NCBI RefSeq assembly: GCF_009730915.1
Contig: NC_052475.1
Coordinates: forward strand, 26,225,016-26,289,015
From: Dioscorea cayenensis subsp. rotundata
Taxonomy: Eukaryota; Streptophyta; Magnoliopsida; Dioscoreales; Dioscoreaceae
DNA length: 64,000 nt
Direction of reading: 5' to 3'
Shown here: positions 13,301-25,586 of the stretch, piece by piece
Layout: the number at the start of each line of letters is the position of its first letter
Position numbering within the stretch: position 1 is the first letter of the stretch
The notes under the pieces: model-generated
The model's database searches: none
What the model was told of the DNA's origin: nothing
What the model saw: only the letters and a program-made list of their open reading frames with translations
Position numbers and translations under genes: made by a program

Positions 13301-16300
13301 NNNNNNNNNNNNNNNNNNNNNNNNNNNNNNNNNNNNNNNNNNNNNNNNNNNNNNNNNNNNNNNNNCTGTTTCATTGCCCAGATAAGGCTTTTGGTTAAAG
13401 ATTACAGAATCTTACTTTTGGCATCAATCAAAATCCCACATTTACAAACCTTTTGCATATTCAAATACCTCCAACCAAACACCCATTAATGCACATCACT
13501 ATCCATCTCACACACACAACTATAGTACAGAAACCAAAAAACATACATGCATGTTCACTAAACAATTAAGATTATACCAACTTACAATCATTTTGATGAC
13601 TCCACTATTAAGCATCAGTCTTGTCAGTTATATTGATCATTTTTCTTTTAGAAATACCTCAGAAAGACAGAAACTCATTATAATGCCATATGCCTAACCT
13701 ATCATTAAACCATACAACTTGTCTTGCACATATCGCATTCAATCATATGCCACAAAGATTGTCATTTATTAATCAGGACACCAACGTGTAGGATAAAGGA
13801 AAACCACATAGAAGTCTAGCATCACAATGGAGGAACAAATAGGTGATTGAAAAGGTTGAGATGCTTCAACTTCAACAAATGGGAGATGCAAATGAATATG
13901 AGCTTATGGTGTGCAGTCAAGCACATAGCTAGGTTGTTCAGCCCCCTTAAAAAGCTACATCCCCCAAAGAAGTAGGCTTTGCACTTTATTGTCAACATCG
14001 ATTTCCTTAGCCCTTATGGTTTTGCTTTCTTCACCTTCCAGTTCCTTCCCCATTTCCTCAACCAGATAATAGGAAACAAATTGCTTCTCCACAAAACAAG
14101 AAAATTCAAAAGACTCATGTCTGTTTGGAGTTTGAAGACATTCTAATACATTCTTTAGACCTCATATGCCCATAAAACCCATATGCAAAATATGGATCTT
14201 TTCACTGTCCAACATCATTCCCTTCACTTCCTGCTTGTTGTCAACCTGAGAAATGACCAAAGCCATGATTTGAGCTTCATCAGTTAAAAAACACTAATGT
14301 ACGACCTCTAAATTGCATCAATTTTTCTTATCGAGCAAAATAACTCCATAGGCCATAGTTGCAGAATTGAACTACCATGGTAATGAAAAACAGAATGTTT
14401 GTTTCAATGCCTCACTGTAGCTTTAAGCACAAGGCATAATGTCTTAGAACTGATAGAAGGTTCAACCTTATCCATTATCTCAATCATTTATACTGAAGCT
14501 ATAGCTTGATCTTATTAGGAGCACCATGATCATTCTAACTTCCACATGACTGAATTATATTAAAAAAGGCCCAAAAAAGATACAAGATCTTTCTTAATCA
14601 CCAATTAGTGAGTTGCTACCTTTGGATATTTTATTTATATTAAGAGCTCATTAGAAAAATAGCTATCTTGGGATATTTTTGTCGAATTTTCAATAAAATC
14701 TTATGATTAGGATTTTCAATGTTAGGAAGGTTACTATGCTTAGGGTTTCTATGAGGTCTATAAATAAAGGACCAAGTACCATCACAAGAAAAAAAAGCTA
14801 TGAATAAAGTAACTTTTATGTTATTTAATTTGATTTTCATCATTATTTTTCAATATACTTTCGGCATTGTTATTCAAACTTTTAAAGAGATCATCATGAG
14901 AGAGTTGTCAGAGATTGGGTAAGCACTAAAGATCTTGCCTTTGTGTTAATTTTCGTCCTTGACATTGGTTTCACCTCAAGATCCTTTGTCAAGTTACAAG
15001 CTTTAATCATTGAAATCTACTCACAAGCATTATGGAGATCAAAATTTGTGTTTTCCACTCCGGCCCTCCATCATTTAAAAATTAAAGAATAATGTCAAAG
15101 CCCCATCAGAAGCATGTAAAGCAGATACTGATGATCATAATTTGAATTCCTAACATCTATAAAATCAATTCATACAGGACCAGACAATATGTCTAATCCA
15201 AACAAAAGATATAGCATATCAGTTGTAGCAATAAGGCATTCAAGAAAAAAGGTGCATAAATGTTTATATTGCTTTTAAGTAATTTCTAAGTATAATTAGG
15301 GTTTCAATTGCTATCCACCATGATCTCATGAACTGTTGATCCTAAAAAGGTTGATTTACAAATATTCTCAAAGATACCTTAACCTTTTAAAGAGCATAAC
15401 ATCAAATCTGTGAGTTATTTAATCATTCAATAGAAAGCAGAAAAAAGTCCAGGAAATTCCAGAAAAGAGTTTAGAAATGTTAAAGTGTAACCTGAAAGCT
15501 TGAGTGATCTCCTTCTTCAAATCTTTATCTGAAGGAATTCTCCCTTTTAGCACGCATCGTATTTGGTCCTTGCAGTCACCCATTCTGGAAGTCACAGTAT
15601 ATATGCAGGTAAAATTGTTAAAAGATGAATATCAAAACAATAAATATTGAAAAGGAATAACTGTAACATTTCTCCTAATGCCCAAGTCCACAAAGATCCT
15701 AAAGGGAAAATCCTCTTGGTGAGGACCAACATCAAGTAAAAGAACTCTTCTTTTAGTATCATCACAGTTTCTATGCAAAACATGAAAAACAAAGAGGACG
15801 AATTACTTGCATTTTTTTAAGTTTATTTTTGCAAACTTCCAGCTCATCCTTCCTCATTCCCAATCTTACTCTATCATCTGAATCAGTTGCCATGACATCT
15901 CTTTCATGGGCAAGGGCTTTAATCTTCTGGTCCAAGCTAAATATTTCAGTCCGCTTTTGGTTGATGTTAGAATCATAGTCTCTCTCCCCCAGCAGATGTG
16001 TCTTCCTCTCGAGCTCAATTTGCTACATATTAGAAAAGAAAAGGGTGAAGATTCATTATGCAATATAAATATCATTTGATCAATAATGAGCGCAAGACCC
16101 TGGGAACATATTCACCAGATTTTTCTCCTTCTCATCTAGATGAGATAGATTAAGGTTCGACAACTCATGTTCTGCAACATCACGCTCATTCTCTATCTCT
16201 TTCATGCGCTTTAAAATACCTGTCTGAAAAGAATTTACACAAAGGACAACTTTCCATGTTACAACAGGAGAAACCAAAACCTAGAAGATTTTGAGAACTT

Positions 16301-19300
16301 TTATACTAGCAGACCTTCGACTCAATTTTAGCCTGCTTCTGGCCTTCAATTTTACTGTGACGAGCATTGGTTGTAGCATGTCGTTCCCACAGAAAACTTA
16401 CTTCTTTGTTGTCTAATTTCTGTGAAAGCAAAACTTTGTCAAATTTAACACAGCATAAGCAATATATCAACCCTTAGATCTTAGATGATAATAATCAAAG
16501 ATGTCATCATAACTCAAGCTCAGGAAATAGTGGAGTGACAGACTAATGCCCGGTATTTCATAGATTCCAAAAGTGATAAAGACAGAAAGTATTACTATGA
16601 TTGGTTAATTTGCAGAAAGTTCACATTCAGACCATTTCTTGAAAGGCCCTCTATGATTCTCACATATAAGGATAAATTGGCCAAAAAATGACTCGCATGC
16701 TATTAAGTAAATAAATTTCAATAAATTATCGGGTGATGCCTTCTCATTTGTGAAAAATAAGACACACATTTGATAAATTTCCAGAATGTCCTCGCCTTAT
16801 TTTTATATCTATTCTGTTTGAAGTCCAATGCATCCAAATCCACTGTCACCTCCAAAAGACAAACTTCTAATGAATCAATTCCATGACTACAAAAATTTAA
16901 ATTTGATGGCCGTTGATTGAGAATTAGTTTTAAATTGAACATTCAAATTCCAAGAACTTGAGGTGATTGCATGATTATTTTGTTGTCATAAATAACTTGA
17001 GCATATATGATCTGTTGAAAAGATGCAAAACAGGGAACATTGGATGGAGAATAGAACACAGCCAACACCATAGCATATAAAGTGCAAGAATTGTGAACCA
17101 GATAATAATATTGATATCTAGTGAATTTGACCATGTCCAGGTAGACACAATCATGTTTGCAGATAAAAAGTGATAAAACTAAGAATATGAAAAAAAAACA
17201 ATAGTTGTTGATCATCATCATGCATGGCCCAACAACCAGAATTTTCTCAAGGAAAAAAAGAAATTCTGGACAACAAATAGAATTCCATCATTTTCATTAA
17301 AACAAAGAAGGATGAATTGGGAACATTGTTTTAGCTAAAACAAGCAATCACTTCTCTCTATCCATCACTCATCCAAAAGATGACATTCTAAAACAAAAGA
17401 CATGAAGCTAATAACCAGAAATGTGCAAAACAACTTCATGCAAGTTACCCTTGTATGGAACATGAAAAAGGTATCCATGACGCTAAAACAGACTTTAATG
17501 GCAATAAAAAGAAATAAGCACAAAATCACTTGCAAGCTTCAAGACTGCTAAATATATTTGTCATGAAAGCTCAAAACAGCATTTAAGTAGTAAGAAAGAG
17601 TAAGACTGTAATACCTTCTTATCCTGCAAGTCCTTTTCAAGATCCAACAACTTTGTCTTAACTCTCATTGTGAAATTGGAAGCTATCTCATTGCTGAATG
17701 GGGTGTCAGGCAGAGAACCAAGATTATACTTGGTGAAAAGCATTTGAATGGTGGAATCACGTTCATGTCTCAAAGATATGTGAGCCTACGATAAAAATCT
17801 CAGTATTAGAATCCATTCAGTAAGTCATATCACATCTCTTTGGTAAAACTGAATATAAATGGATTTACATCAGCTTCAGCTTGAAGCTTTCCAATTTCTC
17901 GCAATGAATCATTGATTGTCTGAGAAAGAAGGGAGCTTTTAATCTCCTCATCGTTCAACTCCCTCTCCAGCTTACCAATTTTTGATTGTAGTAGGGCAAT
18001 CCTTTCTTCAAATTTTGATTGCCACTCCTTTAACTCCTCATCCGTATCTTAATTGCATCAAAGAAGAAAACTGTAAGAGACTAAAGAAGCTTAGGTGACT
18101 ATTAAAACAATATTACTACATTTTCAAGGAAAAGGAAGGACCAGAGAATTGTTACATTCAAATGAATAGTTAGAACTCATATTCCCTTTTAAAAACAGGA
18201 TATACCTCATGGGTGCATTCTAACTATGAGCCACTAGACAGAGGAAAGCACCAATTTTTAGCTACTCAAGTGAAAAACATTTCCAAAGACAAACCAGAAC
18301 CAAGCAAGATATACCTCCAGAGCACAGATCTGGTTCCAACATTCATCCTAGTACCGCACAACATTAAGTAAAAACAGTTCCAGACAGATGAATAATAAAA
18401 TTATCTCTTTATATATTTTCCGGTCCAAGACAGTTCTTATTCTTTTATTTGCAGAATAGCTAAGTGGTCCCTGTAGGATGTAGAGTGTAATAATTCACTA
18501 AGATCTGGACATTATTAATTCAATTGGGAACATTAGCATGGTAACTAACTAACCTTCATTTTCCTCTGCAAGAGCAGCATATTGTGTCTGTTGAAGCTTA
18601 AATAAAGTGCTTCTTGTAGTAGAGCTAGTGGAAATCTGATCCTGAAGCTTCCGTATTTCCTTTAAAGTATTTTCTGCATGTAGGATTTTAGTCTCCACAC
18701 CATGAATGTTCTCCTCGAAGTCTTTAATTTGAGTAATTATAGATTCAGCTTTCTCTTGATCTTGATTTATGCTTTCCCTAAGCTGTATGCCAGAAAATTA
18801 AGAGGTCGACGCAAAATGAGAAATGTAAAGTTTGATACATCATATTCTGCAAAGTTTTACATATCATGGTATCGAACAAGCAACCCATTATGCACTCACC
18901 ACAAAGTAAATCATCAAGCATTGTTTTCCTAATAATTGATAATAACAAAAATGTGGAACTTCCACTAACATTCAATGTGTAAGGGGGGCATAATAAGGCA
19001 AGAAAGCATGTTCAACAAAGTTAAGAAAAATAAAGCTAAACTAGCAGGAACAATGAATAGTCCTGAATAGAGTCCAAAGTCTTCCAAAAGAAAGAAGATC
19101 AATAACTTGCGGAGGTTAAATTTGTTCAACAAGCCAACTACTTGAACAAGTTAAAGATAACATATAATAATAATTATTATCACTGGAAAAGCAAAAGAAT
19201 AGCATTCATGAGTCATTCCACAAGTTAATGATAGAATGGCCAGCACTATACAAGTCATGGACAAAAGCTGATATTCATGAAACATTCAGTTCCCCAAAGT

Positions 19301-22300
19301 CCATTAAACAGTCCTACAGAACAAACTTTACACAAATCATCCCTCAGTAGAAATCACTCGAATCTCATGCCATATGGCATACGTGTTGGAATCAATTGTA
19401 AGAGGTTCGTCCCTGTCTTGATATATAAGCCTTTGTTTTTTGCATAAGCACAAAATTTTAATTGAAGTCAACCACAAATTGGAATCCCATTTTCCCACCT
19501 CATAGAACTGACAAGAGACAATGTTTGCAATAGTACCCAGGATATGATAGCCATAACAAACATGGTTTTACAAAACAGTTTGTTTCAGTCCAATTCCGAC
19601 AGATCATGAGCTACTTTAGACTGGTCTGGAACAATTGTAATAATAATCTATCTAACTACAGTCCACATTTAGCGAATTTGTGAAGTTATACTTGCACTTT
19701 AGTAAACAAATCTTAAGCTATCCAAAAGTATACATTTTGAGTTATTTAGAATTTGAGTTGGTCTACATCAATCACAAACTAATTATATGTCCAACATTTA
19801 GCCAAGATCATAGAATTAAACTATTAATTGGATTAATTCTTCTATAATCCCCATGGCATTAACCAAAAGGTTCTTTTTCACTAATGAAAGAATGTTGGTC
19901 AGTAACTCAATGGAAATATCTTTAATTAACAGAAAGAAAAGAACACAAAGCAGATGATAGACCTCGAATGATTGAAAAAAGAAGATGATTTAATTTACAT
20001 CACACATTAAAGTACATTAGAATCCTAAAAGAATGTAAAGCTAACTTTCTTAATAGATGAAAATGCCAAAGAAGTCAAAGGCAAAGGCATTGCTGTAAAA
20101 CCTTATATGCAGCATCCTTCAGAGTTTGAAGATTCTCTAATTTCAACTTGTATGTCTTGATTTCCTGGGCTTGATCCTTGTGAAGTTTTTTTATAACCTC
20201 CAAAGCTTTTGTGTAACTGATAAGGGGAGTGAACTGTTACCAAAAGTTCCAATATATTGCAAATGATACAGATATTGTCTCTGACAGTGTGAATACAAGC
20301 CTACTGTTCAAATATTGTCATCTAGAGATTTTAGAAACTGTGAACTAATAAAACCTGCATATTCAATAATGTAAGACTAAGGTAATTAGGTAAATATTTG
20401 CACATAGGCTTAAATATTTTACTTTAAATTAGTATGATGAAAACTTGAACTATAATAACTATCAATACTATCAGTAGTTATAGGAAGCACATAAATCATA
20501 AAGACCACTCCAAAAACTCTCCCTCTATTAATATTTACAAACATTTTTTTCAAAATATTCTACCTTATTTTGAAAAGGGATCATCATTTGCATGTCCCAA
20601 ACTCCCAAATCATGACTTGAGAGAAAAACACAGGTCTAGAACAAACTTTTTGATTTTTCTTGAAATGAAACCTGATTGCAGATACACATGAAGAACCCTA
20701 GATTTTGTACAAAAATTCATTAGCACAGTGTTGCCTCTGCTAAGTGGACTTTCTTGAAGATTTGATGACCACGTGGGAAACCTAGAGATGAAAATATTTG
20801 GCCAATAACAGTAACATTATCTGCATGCATCAATCATGGTGGCTTAAATACAAGTTAAAAAGAAGGCAAAAAAACCTAGTTGTCAACAGACAGGTCATGC
20901 AAATATCAATAAATAATCAGCAGAAAGAGCCAGAATTACTCAATTCCTATAACTATTCTATATGAATTTAAGTAGGACTATTATCAGTTTGTCACATAGC
21001 ATTGAGCTAACCTACCGGGTTGCAGAGAAGATGTCATCAAATTTCTTTTTCAGAGTTGAAGGATCTTGAAGCGGCCAATTGGATTCATCTTGGTGGACAA
21101 ATATAACATTTTCTAAGACAGCCTTTGAGACACCCATCAAGGCAGGGATCTCTCTGTCCATGTCAGCACATCTGTAGCTGAGGCATACTTTCTGTATTCA
21201 TACATAAAATCAAAAATACATAATAAGCAAAAACTGTAAGTAATTCCAAAGGAACTATTTGCTCAGCTAGCATATTACAATTCACAGGGGAACATGCTTT
21301 TAGTGACAAGAGGGTATAGATGAACCTCTCCAGTGTGTGGATTGATAGTCTGGAGGACACTCTCAATGGCCTTGAATTCCATCTTTGAGGTCTTCTGTGT
21401 GAGCTGGAAGGAGCGGATGCAAACAACATCCTTCCCAGCAGCTGTTTTGAATCGAAGTTTAATTTGTCCTTTTGTCTCAGTTTCCCCAGCAACCTTCAAA
21501 CAGTGACCCCAAGAACAACTCACATAAATACTAGAAGAAAAATAGCATCTCTCGAAAAATTTTCTTTAAACAAAAACTAGGATTTAATAATCTAGAAACA
21601 AAACTATTTAACAAATGACTCGAATCAGCAAATGCCCAGTAGCATGAATTGTAGCAAAGGGATATTGTCTTCAATGTAAACACCAGCAAAAAAAATTTTA
21701 CATAACAGCAAGGTCAAGAAGAAGTAGAAACATGATAGCAAATTCCAACAAAAGCAAAAGAAATCTAGCATTATATTAGTTGGAAGAAGAAAAAACTATG
21801 GGTTTGACAGCATGCATAATCTAGAATAAATGATCATGGAAACAAGAAATTTCTTGCATCACCCAAAAAAAAAAAGTGCATGAAGATAAACACACAATCT
21901 CTATAATTGAAAAATAGCAAGAAGTGAGATTAAGGGAAAAGAAGAATGTCGGAATTCCAGTGACAATCTGCACCATCTGTATGGCCGATAAAGAGAAAAA
22001 AAAAAACTGCAGGAAATATTCTATACATAACACAAGAATTCAAATAATGGGGAAAACATAATTATCAAGAAATCCAATAACAACTAACATATTCATTGCA
22101 AAAAGCAGCAAACTTTGGTGCCAATACTGCGATAAAAGAAACCACAAGATAGAACAATCATAATCAAAGAAACCCAAGAACAGTAAGATCAACGATGGGT
22201 TTCAATACCTTGGGGTCGTGAATGAAGCTTTGGCCGGACCTGGAGTTGGGGGGCAGCTCGCCGGTGCAAGACAGTTTCAGGCACTCGATGATGGTCTAAA

Positions 22301-22508
22301 AGCAAAGAAGCACGTTATTGAAAATAAATGCAACAAGGGATTATACATAAAGACGAAAAAATAAAAGAAAAACGGGAAAGATTACGGTTTTGCCGGCGCC
22401 ATTGGGGCCAACGATGAGGGTGAGGGGTTTGAAGAAGGTGATGACGTTCTTGTTCTCCGGATCGAAGCTCCGAATCCCCTTGATGAGCATCTTGTCCACG
22501 GTGCTCAT
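1269..22508 (-). CDS. RAD50: DNA double-strand break repair protein RAD50, complete, 26 exons
   Basis: ATPase of the MRE11-RAD50-NBS1 complex, which tethers and processes DNA ends in the nucleus. Exons (minus order): 22508-22386, 22295-22209, 21493-21326, 21191-21016, 20216-20102, 18782-18554, 18047-17869, 17785-17615, 16419-16315, 16223-16116, 16022-15811, 15584-15492, 11960-11833, 11062-10948, 10856-10727, 10619-10410, 9172-8964, 7654-7453, 5847-5678, 5590-5266, 2789-2664, 2576-2524, 2043-1893, 1824-1762, 1620-1487, 1401-1269. They sum to 3915 nt, 1304 aa plus TAA, close to the roughly 1300-1316 aa of plant RAD50. Visible motifs: Walker A GPNGAGKT at 34-41, Q-loop FVHQDES around residue 160, zinc hook CPCC at 695-698 between long coiled coils, ABC signature RCSAGQK at 1210-1216, Walker [13 protein letters not shown] at 1237-1248, and H-loop ITHDE with His1279. 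No internal stop is seen. The assembly gap lies in intron 12. Intron 11 appears to be GC-AG. Confidence 0.97.
3929..3961. repeat. (AC)n microsatellite
   Basis: About 16 uninterrupted AC units in RAD50 intron 20, a likely length-polymorphic marker. Confidence 0.95.
6863..7185. mobile_element. Stowaway-type MITE (Tc1/mariner-derived), 323 bp, in RAD50 intron 18
   Basis: The termini are near-perfect inverted repeats beginning CTCCCTCCGTTCCTTT, and each end is flanked by TA (6861-6862 and 7186-7187), the expected target duplication. The internal sequence is AT-rich with no ORF. The CTCCCTCCGT terminus is the hallmark of plant Stowaway elements, which are moved by mariner-like transposases supplied elsewhere. 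A diverged relative lies inverted at about 38259-38535. The well-matched TIRs and intact TA duplication suggest a fairly recent insertion. Confidence 0.93.
7281..7346. repeat. (TAA)n-rich imperfect microsatellite
   Basis: Imperfect run of AATAAT/AATAAA units in RAD50 intron 18, close to exon 18. Confidence 0.9.
12146..12336. repeat. 191-bp direct repeat, copy 1 (left of assembly gap)
   Basis: Identical base for base to 13366-13556. It lies in RAD50 intron 12, 29 bp before the N run. Zero divergence at both edges of a fixed-size gap suggests the same locus sequenced twice. Confidence 0.95.
12366..13365. other. Assembly gap of exactly 1000 N
   Basis: Exactly 1000 N, a conventional placeholder for unknown length. 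It lies in RAD50 intron 12. The exons on either side join in phase, so no coding exon need be missing. Confidence 0.99.
13366..13556. repeat. 191-bp direct repeat, copy 2 (abuts right edge of gap)
   Basis: Starts at the first base after the gap and matches 12146-12336 without a mismatch. See copy 1. Confidence 0.95.
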
Positions 22509-22734
22509 CTTCTACGCTTCGCTAGGGCTCGGGGCCCTGCTCCTCTTCACTGGGGTTTTGAGAAGAATGAATCAATGGCGAGAGAGACGAATGGGGTTTA
22601 TAAGAAGCTTGCGAAGCAAGCTATATTGGGTTGAAATTGGAAAACCTTCCTTTCTTGGATTTAAGGGCATATTTGGAAATTGTCGCTTCACAGGTTTTAT
22701 TTGTATATCTATTTTATTTTATTATTTTTTTTAG
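22509..22734 (-). promoter_or_regulatory. RAD50 5' UTR and proximal promoter
   Basis: GC-rich sequence directly upstream of the RAD50 ATG (about 22509-22620) gives way to AT-rich DNA. Only about 225 bp separates the start codon from transposon-derived sequence, so the UTR and core promoter should lie here or inside that sequence. No convincing TATA box was identified. Confidence 0.45.
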
Positions 22735-22800
22735 TCATTATATAAGAAAAAAATATGTAATATTTTTTGTAATATTTTTTTATTTTGTTACCCAAACACC
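22735..22800. repeat. 66-bp Harbinger-end direct repeat, copy 1
   Basis: Matches 26966-27031 at 65 of 66 positions, in the same orientation, and ends in ACCCAAACACC. It is followed by further end-like fragments (GCATCCAAACAGGGCC near 22891-22906, and ATTATGGCA/TGCCATAAT inverted pieces at 22932-22976). This is probably the right end of an older related element into or beside which the full element inserted. Confidence 0.8.
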
Positions 22801-23129
22801 CATTCTGTAGGAATAAAATTTCCCATAATTTCTGTAATAATCACTTGCACTTCCTGCATAATAAAATTATGCCATATTTTTTTATTTTGCATCCAAACAG
22901 GGCCTAACCCAAAAATCCTACATAATCCGTACATTATGGCAGAAAAAAATATTTTCACGGATTTATGCCATAATGGTCGTTTGGGTGCCTAATTTACACC
23001 CCAAAAATATGGCATAATGTGGGGACTCTGCCAGAAAAAACTATTCCAGTGGAACTGGAATATTTTTTCATTATGAAACTCGTGCCTTTTCATTCAACCT
23101 CTCTCCTTCATAGGCATTCTTTTCTTTTG

Positions 23130-23420
23130 AAAAACTCCACCAGATCCAGACACCTCTTCTGCTGTGTTGCCGACTGCGAGGCTAGAAGCTTGAAGCCGTT
23201 GCCGGAGTGGAACATCCAAAGCATCCTCCCACCTCCGATAGCTGTGTCGCCGGTTGCTGAGCGGTAACACGGACGCCTGAAACCAGTCCCTGCCAGCTAC
23301 TGAAATCGGCTGCGTCGTTGGCTGCTGTGCCCAAATGGCGACGCCCTCCCATCTCCGGCGGCTGCGTTGCCGACCTTCCTCCCTTCTCCGCCTAGGGTTT
23401 TCCGAGGATTAGGGCATCAA
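23130..23420 (+). promoter_or_regulatory. GC-rich 5' leader of the Harbinger ORF1 unit
   Basis: A GC-rich stretch inside an otherwise AT-rich element, full of GCCG/CCGGCG words and ending at CTAGGGTTTTCCGAGG. It sits about 0.8 kb upstream of ORF1. A cag acceptor at 24208-24210, just before the ORF1 ATG, suggests that this is a non-coding first exon and promoter region. No coherent protein is seen. Confidence 0.4.
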
Positions 23421-24212
23421 TTTGCCAAGGTTTGTTCATCGTGTTCTATCTGGATAGTGTATGATTATCATGTTAAGTTTGGATAGTTCTCTGAGTTCAT
23501 GTGGAAATTCCTCTCATCATGTTTAAAGAAGAACATACTCAATTTTTTGTTACAATCTATTTAAAAGCTGTTGGTTTGTGATGACTTGATCTTGTGATGT
23601 GAGGCGGGCAACTGCATCAAATCAAATTCTTTTATATCAAACTTTATTACTATAATTCTATTTCTGAATTGTTATTCTCTATCATTTTCATATATTAACC
23701 ACAATGTATCTTTGGATTAATAGGTCATTGATGGACTTATAAATCCTCTAGATACAAGTTCTTTAGATAAATTACAAGCTATCACAGCAAAAAAATCCAA
23801 AGAAGTTATTTTGTCATGCAATTTTCCAACTTCCTGCTGAGACCTCAAGCTGGTTTTACGCTGTTTTTATATCTGCTTCTGCATTTTCTAATTTGGCAAT
23901 AGATTCTGTAGATAAAATTCTCTCATCCTAAATTTCCTGCTCCAACATGGTCACCTTAATATGCAGTTTCCTAACTTCCAGTTAGTAATCAATCTTCAAG
24001 CTGATTTTGATTTTGAGATTGACTTGTTCATCCTGCATCTTTTACTAAATTCTATTAGTCAAATAAAATGCTAAACCCTATCAGCAATGTTTTCTTTTGT
24101 TACATCTAGTGACCTTTTCATGGTTAATTGTCCTTCTTAATTTTCTTATGTGTGATGGTTTCTACCAAAAATCTGAGTTATAACCATGATATTTTACAGT
24201 GCTTCATCAGGT

Positions 24213-25323
24213 ATGGCAAGTGAAAGTGTGGCAAGTGAAGGAAGACATGAAGCTAGGGCAAAGTGGAATGAAATTCACAAGGCTCACCTAGTAAAGTTAT
24301 TAGGTGAGTATAATACTCCTGCGTACCGTTCGCAAAATGGATGGACCAAAGAAGCATGGAACAAGATGGTACGTGACATGATAACCAAGTTTTCCAATCC
24401 AAGTATCACCACAAGCCAAGTCAAAGCATTAGAGCAAGAGTTGAAAAAAACTTACAAGCTTCTAAAAGGGTTTTCTGAATTAAGTGGGTTCGGATGGGAT
24501 TATGAAAGACATATTGTGTCCGCTCCTGATGATGTTTGGGCACCACTACTAGAGGTATGTACATACATAATGACTGGTTTCATTAATTACAACCATCTGA
24601 TTTGAAAAAAATCAAACAGAGGAATAGAGATGCAAGGAAGTGGCATACTAGACCGTTTCCATATTTTATGGCATTGCAGGAGGTTTATGAGGGTAAGCAT
24701 ATATTTTCTAATATATTACATTTATAAACTTGTACTTCACTAACAAATTATATATTTAAAATGTAGGGAGATATACTGAAGGCAAACGATCTCGTGGTAT
24801 AGAAGATTATGAAGATATCTCCCAATCACCAGTGCACACCCCAACTCCAAGTGTTTTTACTCCAAATGATTCAAGACAACAATCACCTTCACACGAGACT
24901 GAGGATGATGATATCATGCAAGTGGAACCGCCTAGTTCTTAACCACGGAATCCTCACACTCAAAGTTCAAGCAATGAAATTCTACAGGGACTAAGAGATC
25001 AAGATGGACATAGAAGAAAAAGGGAGCGAAAAGGGAAAAAGCCGCAAGATTCATCATTCAATATGGATAAATACATTGCATTTCGAGAGCGCGAGAACAA
25101 AGAATATCTTGAAGTTCTCAAAGGCACTCAAGTAGTGGAAAAACACACAATAGAAGATTGCATGAATGTGTTTAATGAAATGAGTGGCATTTTCATTGAA
25201 GAAGAAATGTTCAAAGCTACCCAAATTTTCATTAAAGATAAGAGTTATCGTGAACTCTTCTTATGTCTTCAGGAAGATCATAAAGTGCCATGGCTCAAAA
25301 TGATGTTCTCTAAAATTGAGTAG
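24213..25323 (+). pseudogene. Harbinger ORF1: Myb/SANT-like DNA-binding protein, one in-frame stop
   Basis: Exons 24213-24554, 24620-24692 and 24767-25323 join in frame for 324 codons. The N-terminal half matches the Myb/SANT-like domain (Myb_DNA-bind_3) of PIF/Harbinger ORF1 and its domesticated plant relatives: ARAKWNEIHKAHLVKLL, then GWTKEAWNKMV, a coiled ALEQELKKTYKLLK, and SGFGWDYERHIV. The C-terminal half is Ser/Pro/acidic then basic (RRKRERKGKK), followed by a helical tail. ORF1 proteins help the transposase bind element ends and enter the nucleus. A TAA at 24940-24942 interrupts the frame after EPPSS; reading continues cleanly to 25323, so it is probably a C-to-T change of CAA. The start at 24213 is preferred over 24186 because an acceptor lies just before it. 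Confidence 0.82.
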
Positions 25324-25586
25324 AAGATGATTATGAACTTGTTATCCTGAACTTGAATGTTTTCATAAGTATACTTTTGTCTTGTAATATACTCTATAAT
25401 GCTATTTCAGTATAGGCAATGGTTTCGAATAAGACCCAAGATTCATTCATCCAAAACTGCTATGCGATACAATGGATAAGAGACAATTTTATGATTGTCA
25501 CACACCTATGGTTAGGCTCGGCGGTAGCTACAATAATCATTCCACATTTGCATTGCTATTTCATCTCTTTTACGAGCACCTGCAGT

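Noticed and set aside
12233-13489. Three long open frames crossing 12.2-13.5 kb
   Set aside because: They consist almost entirely of the 1000 N; the open frame is an artefact of unknown bases.
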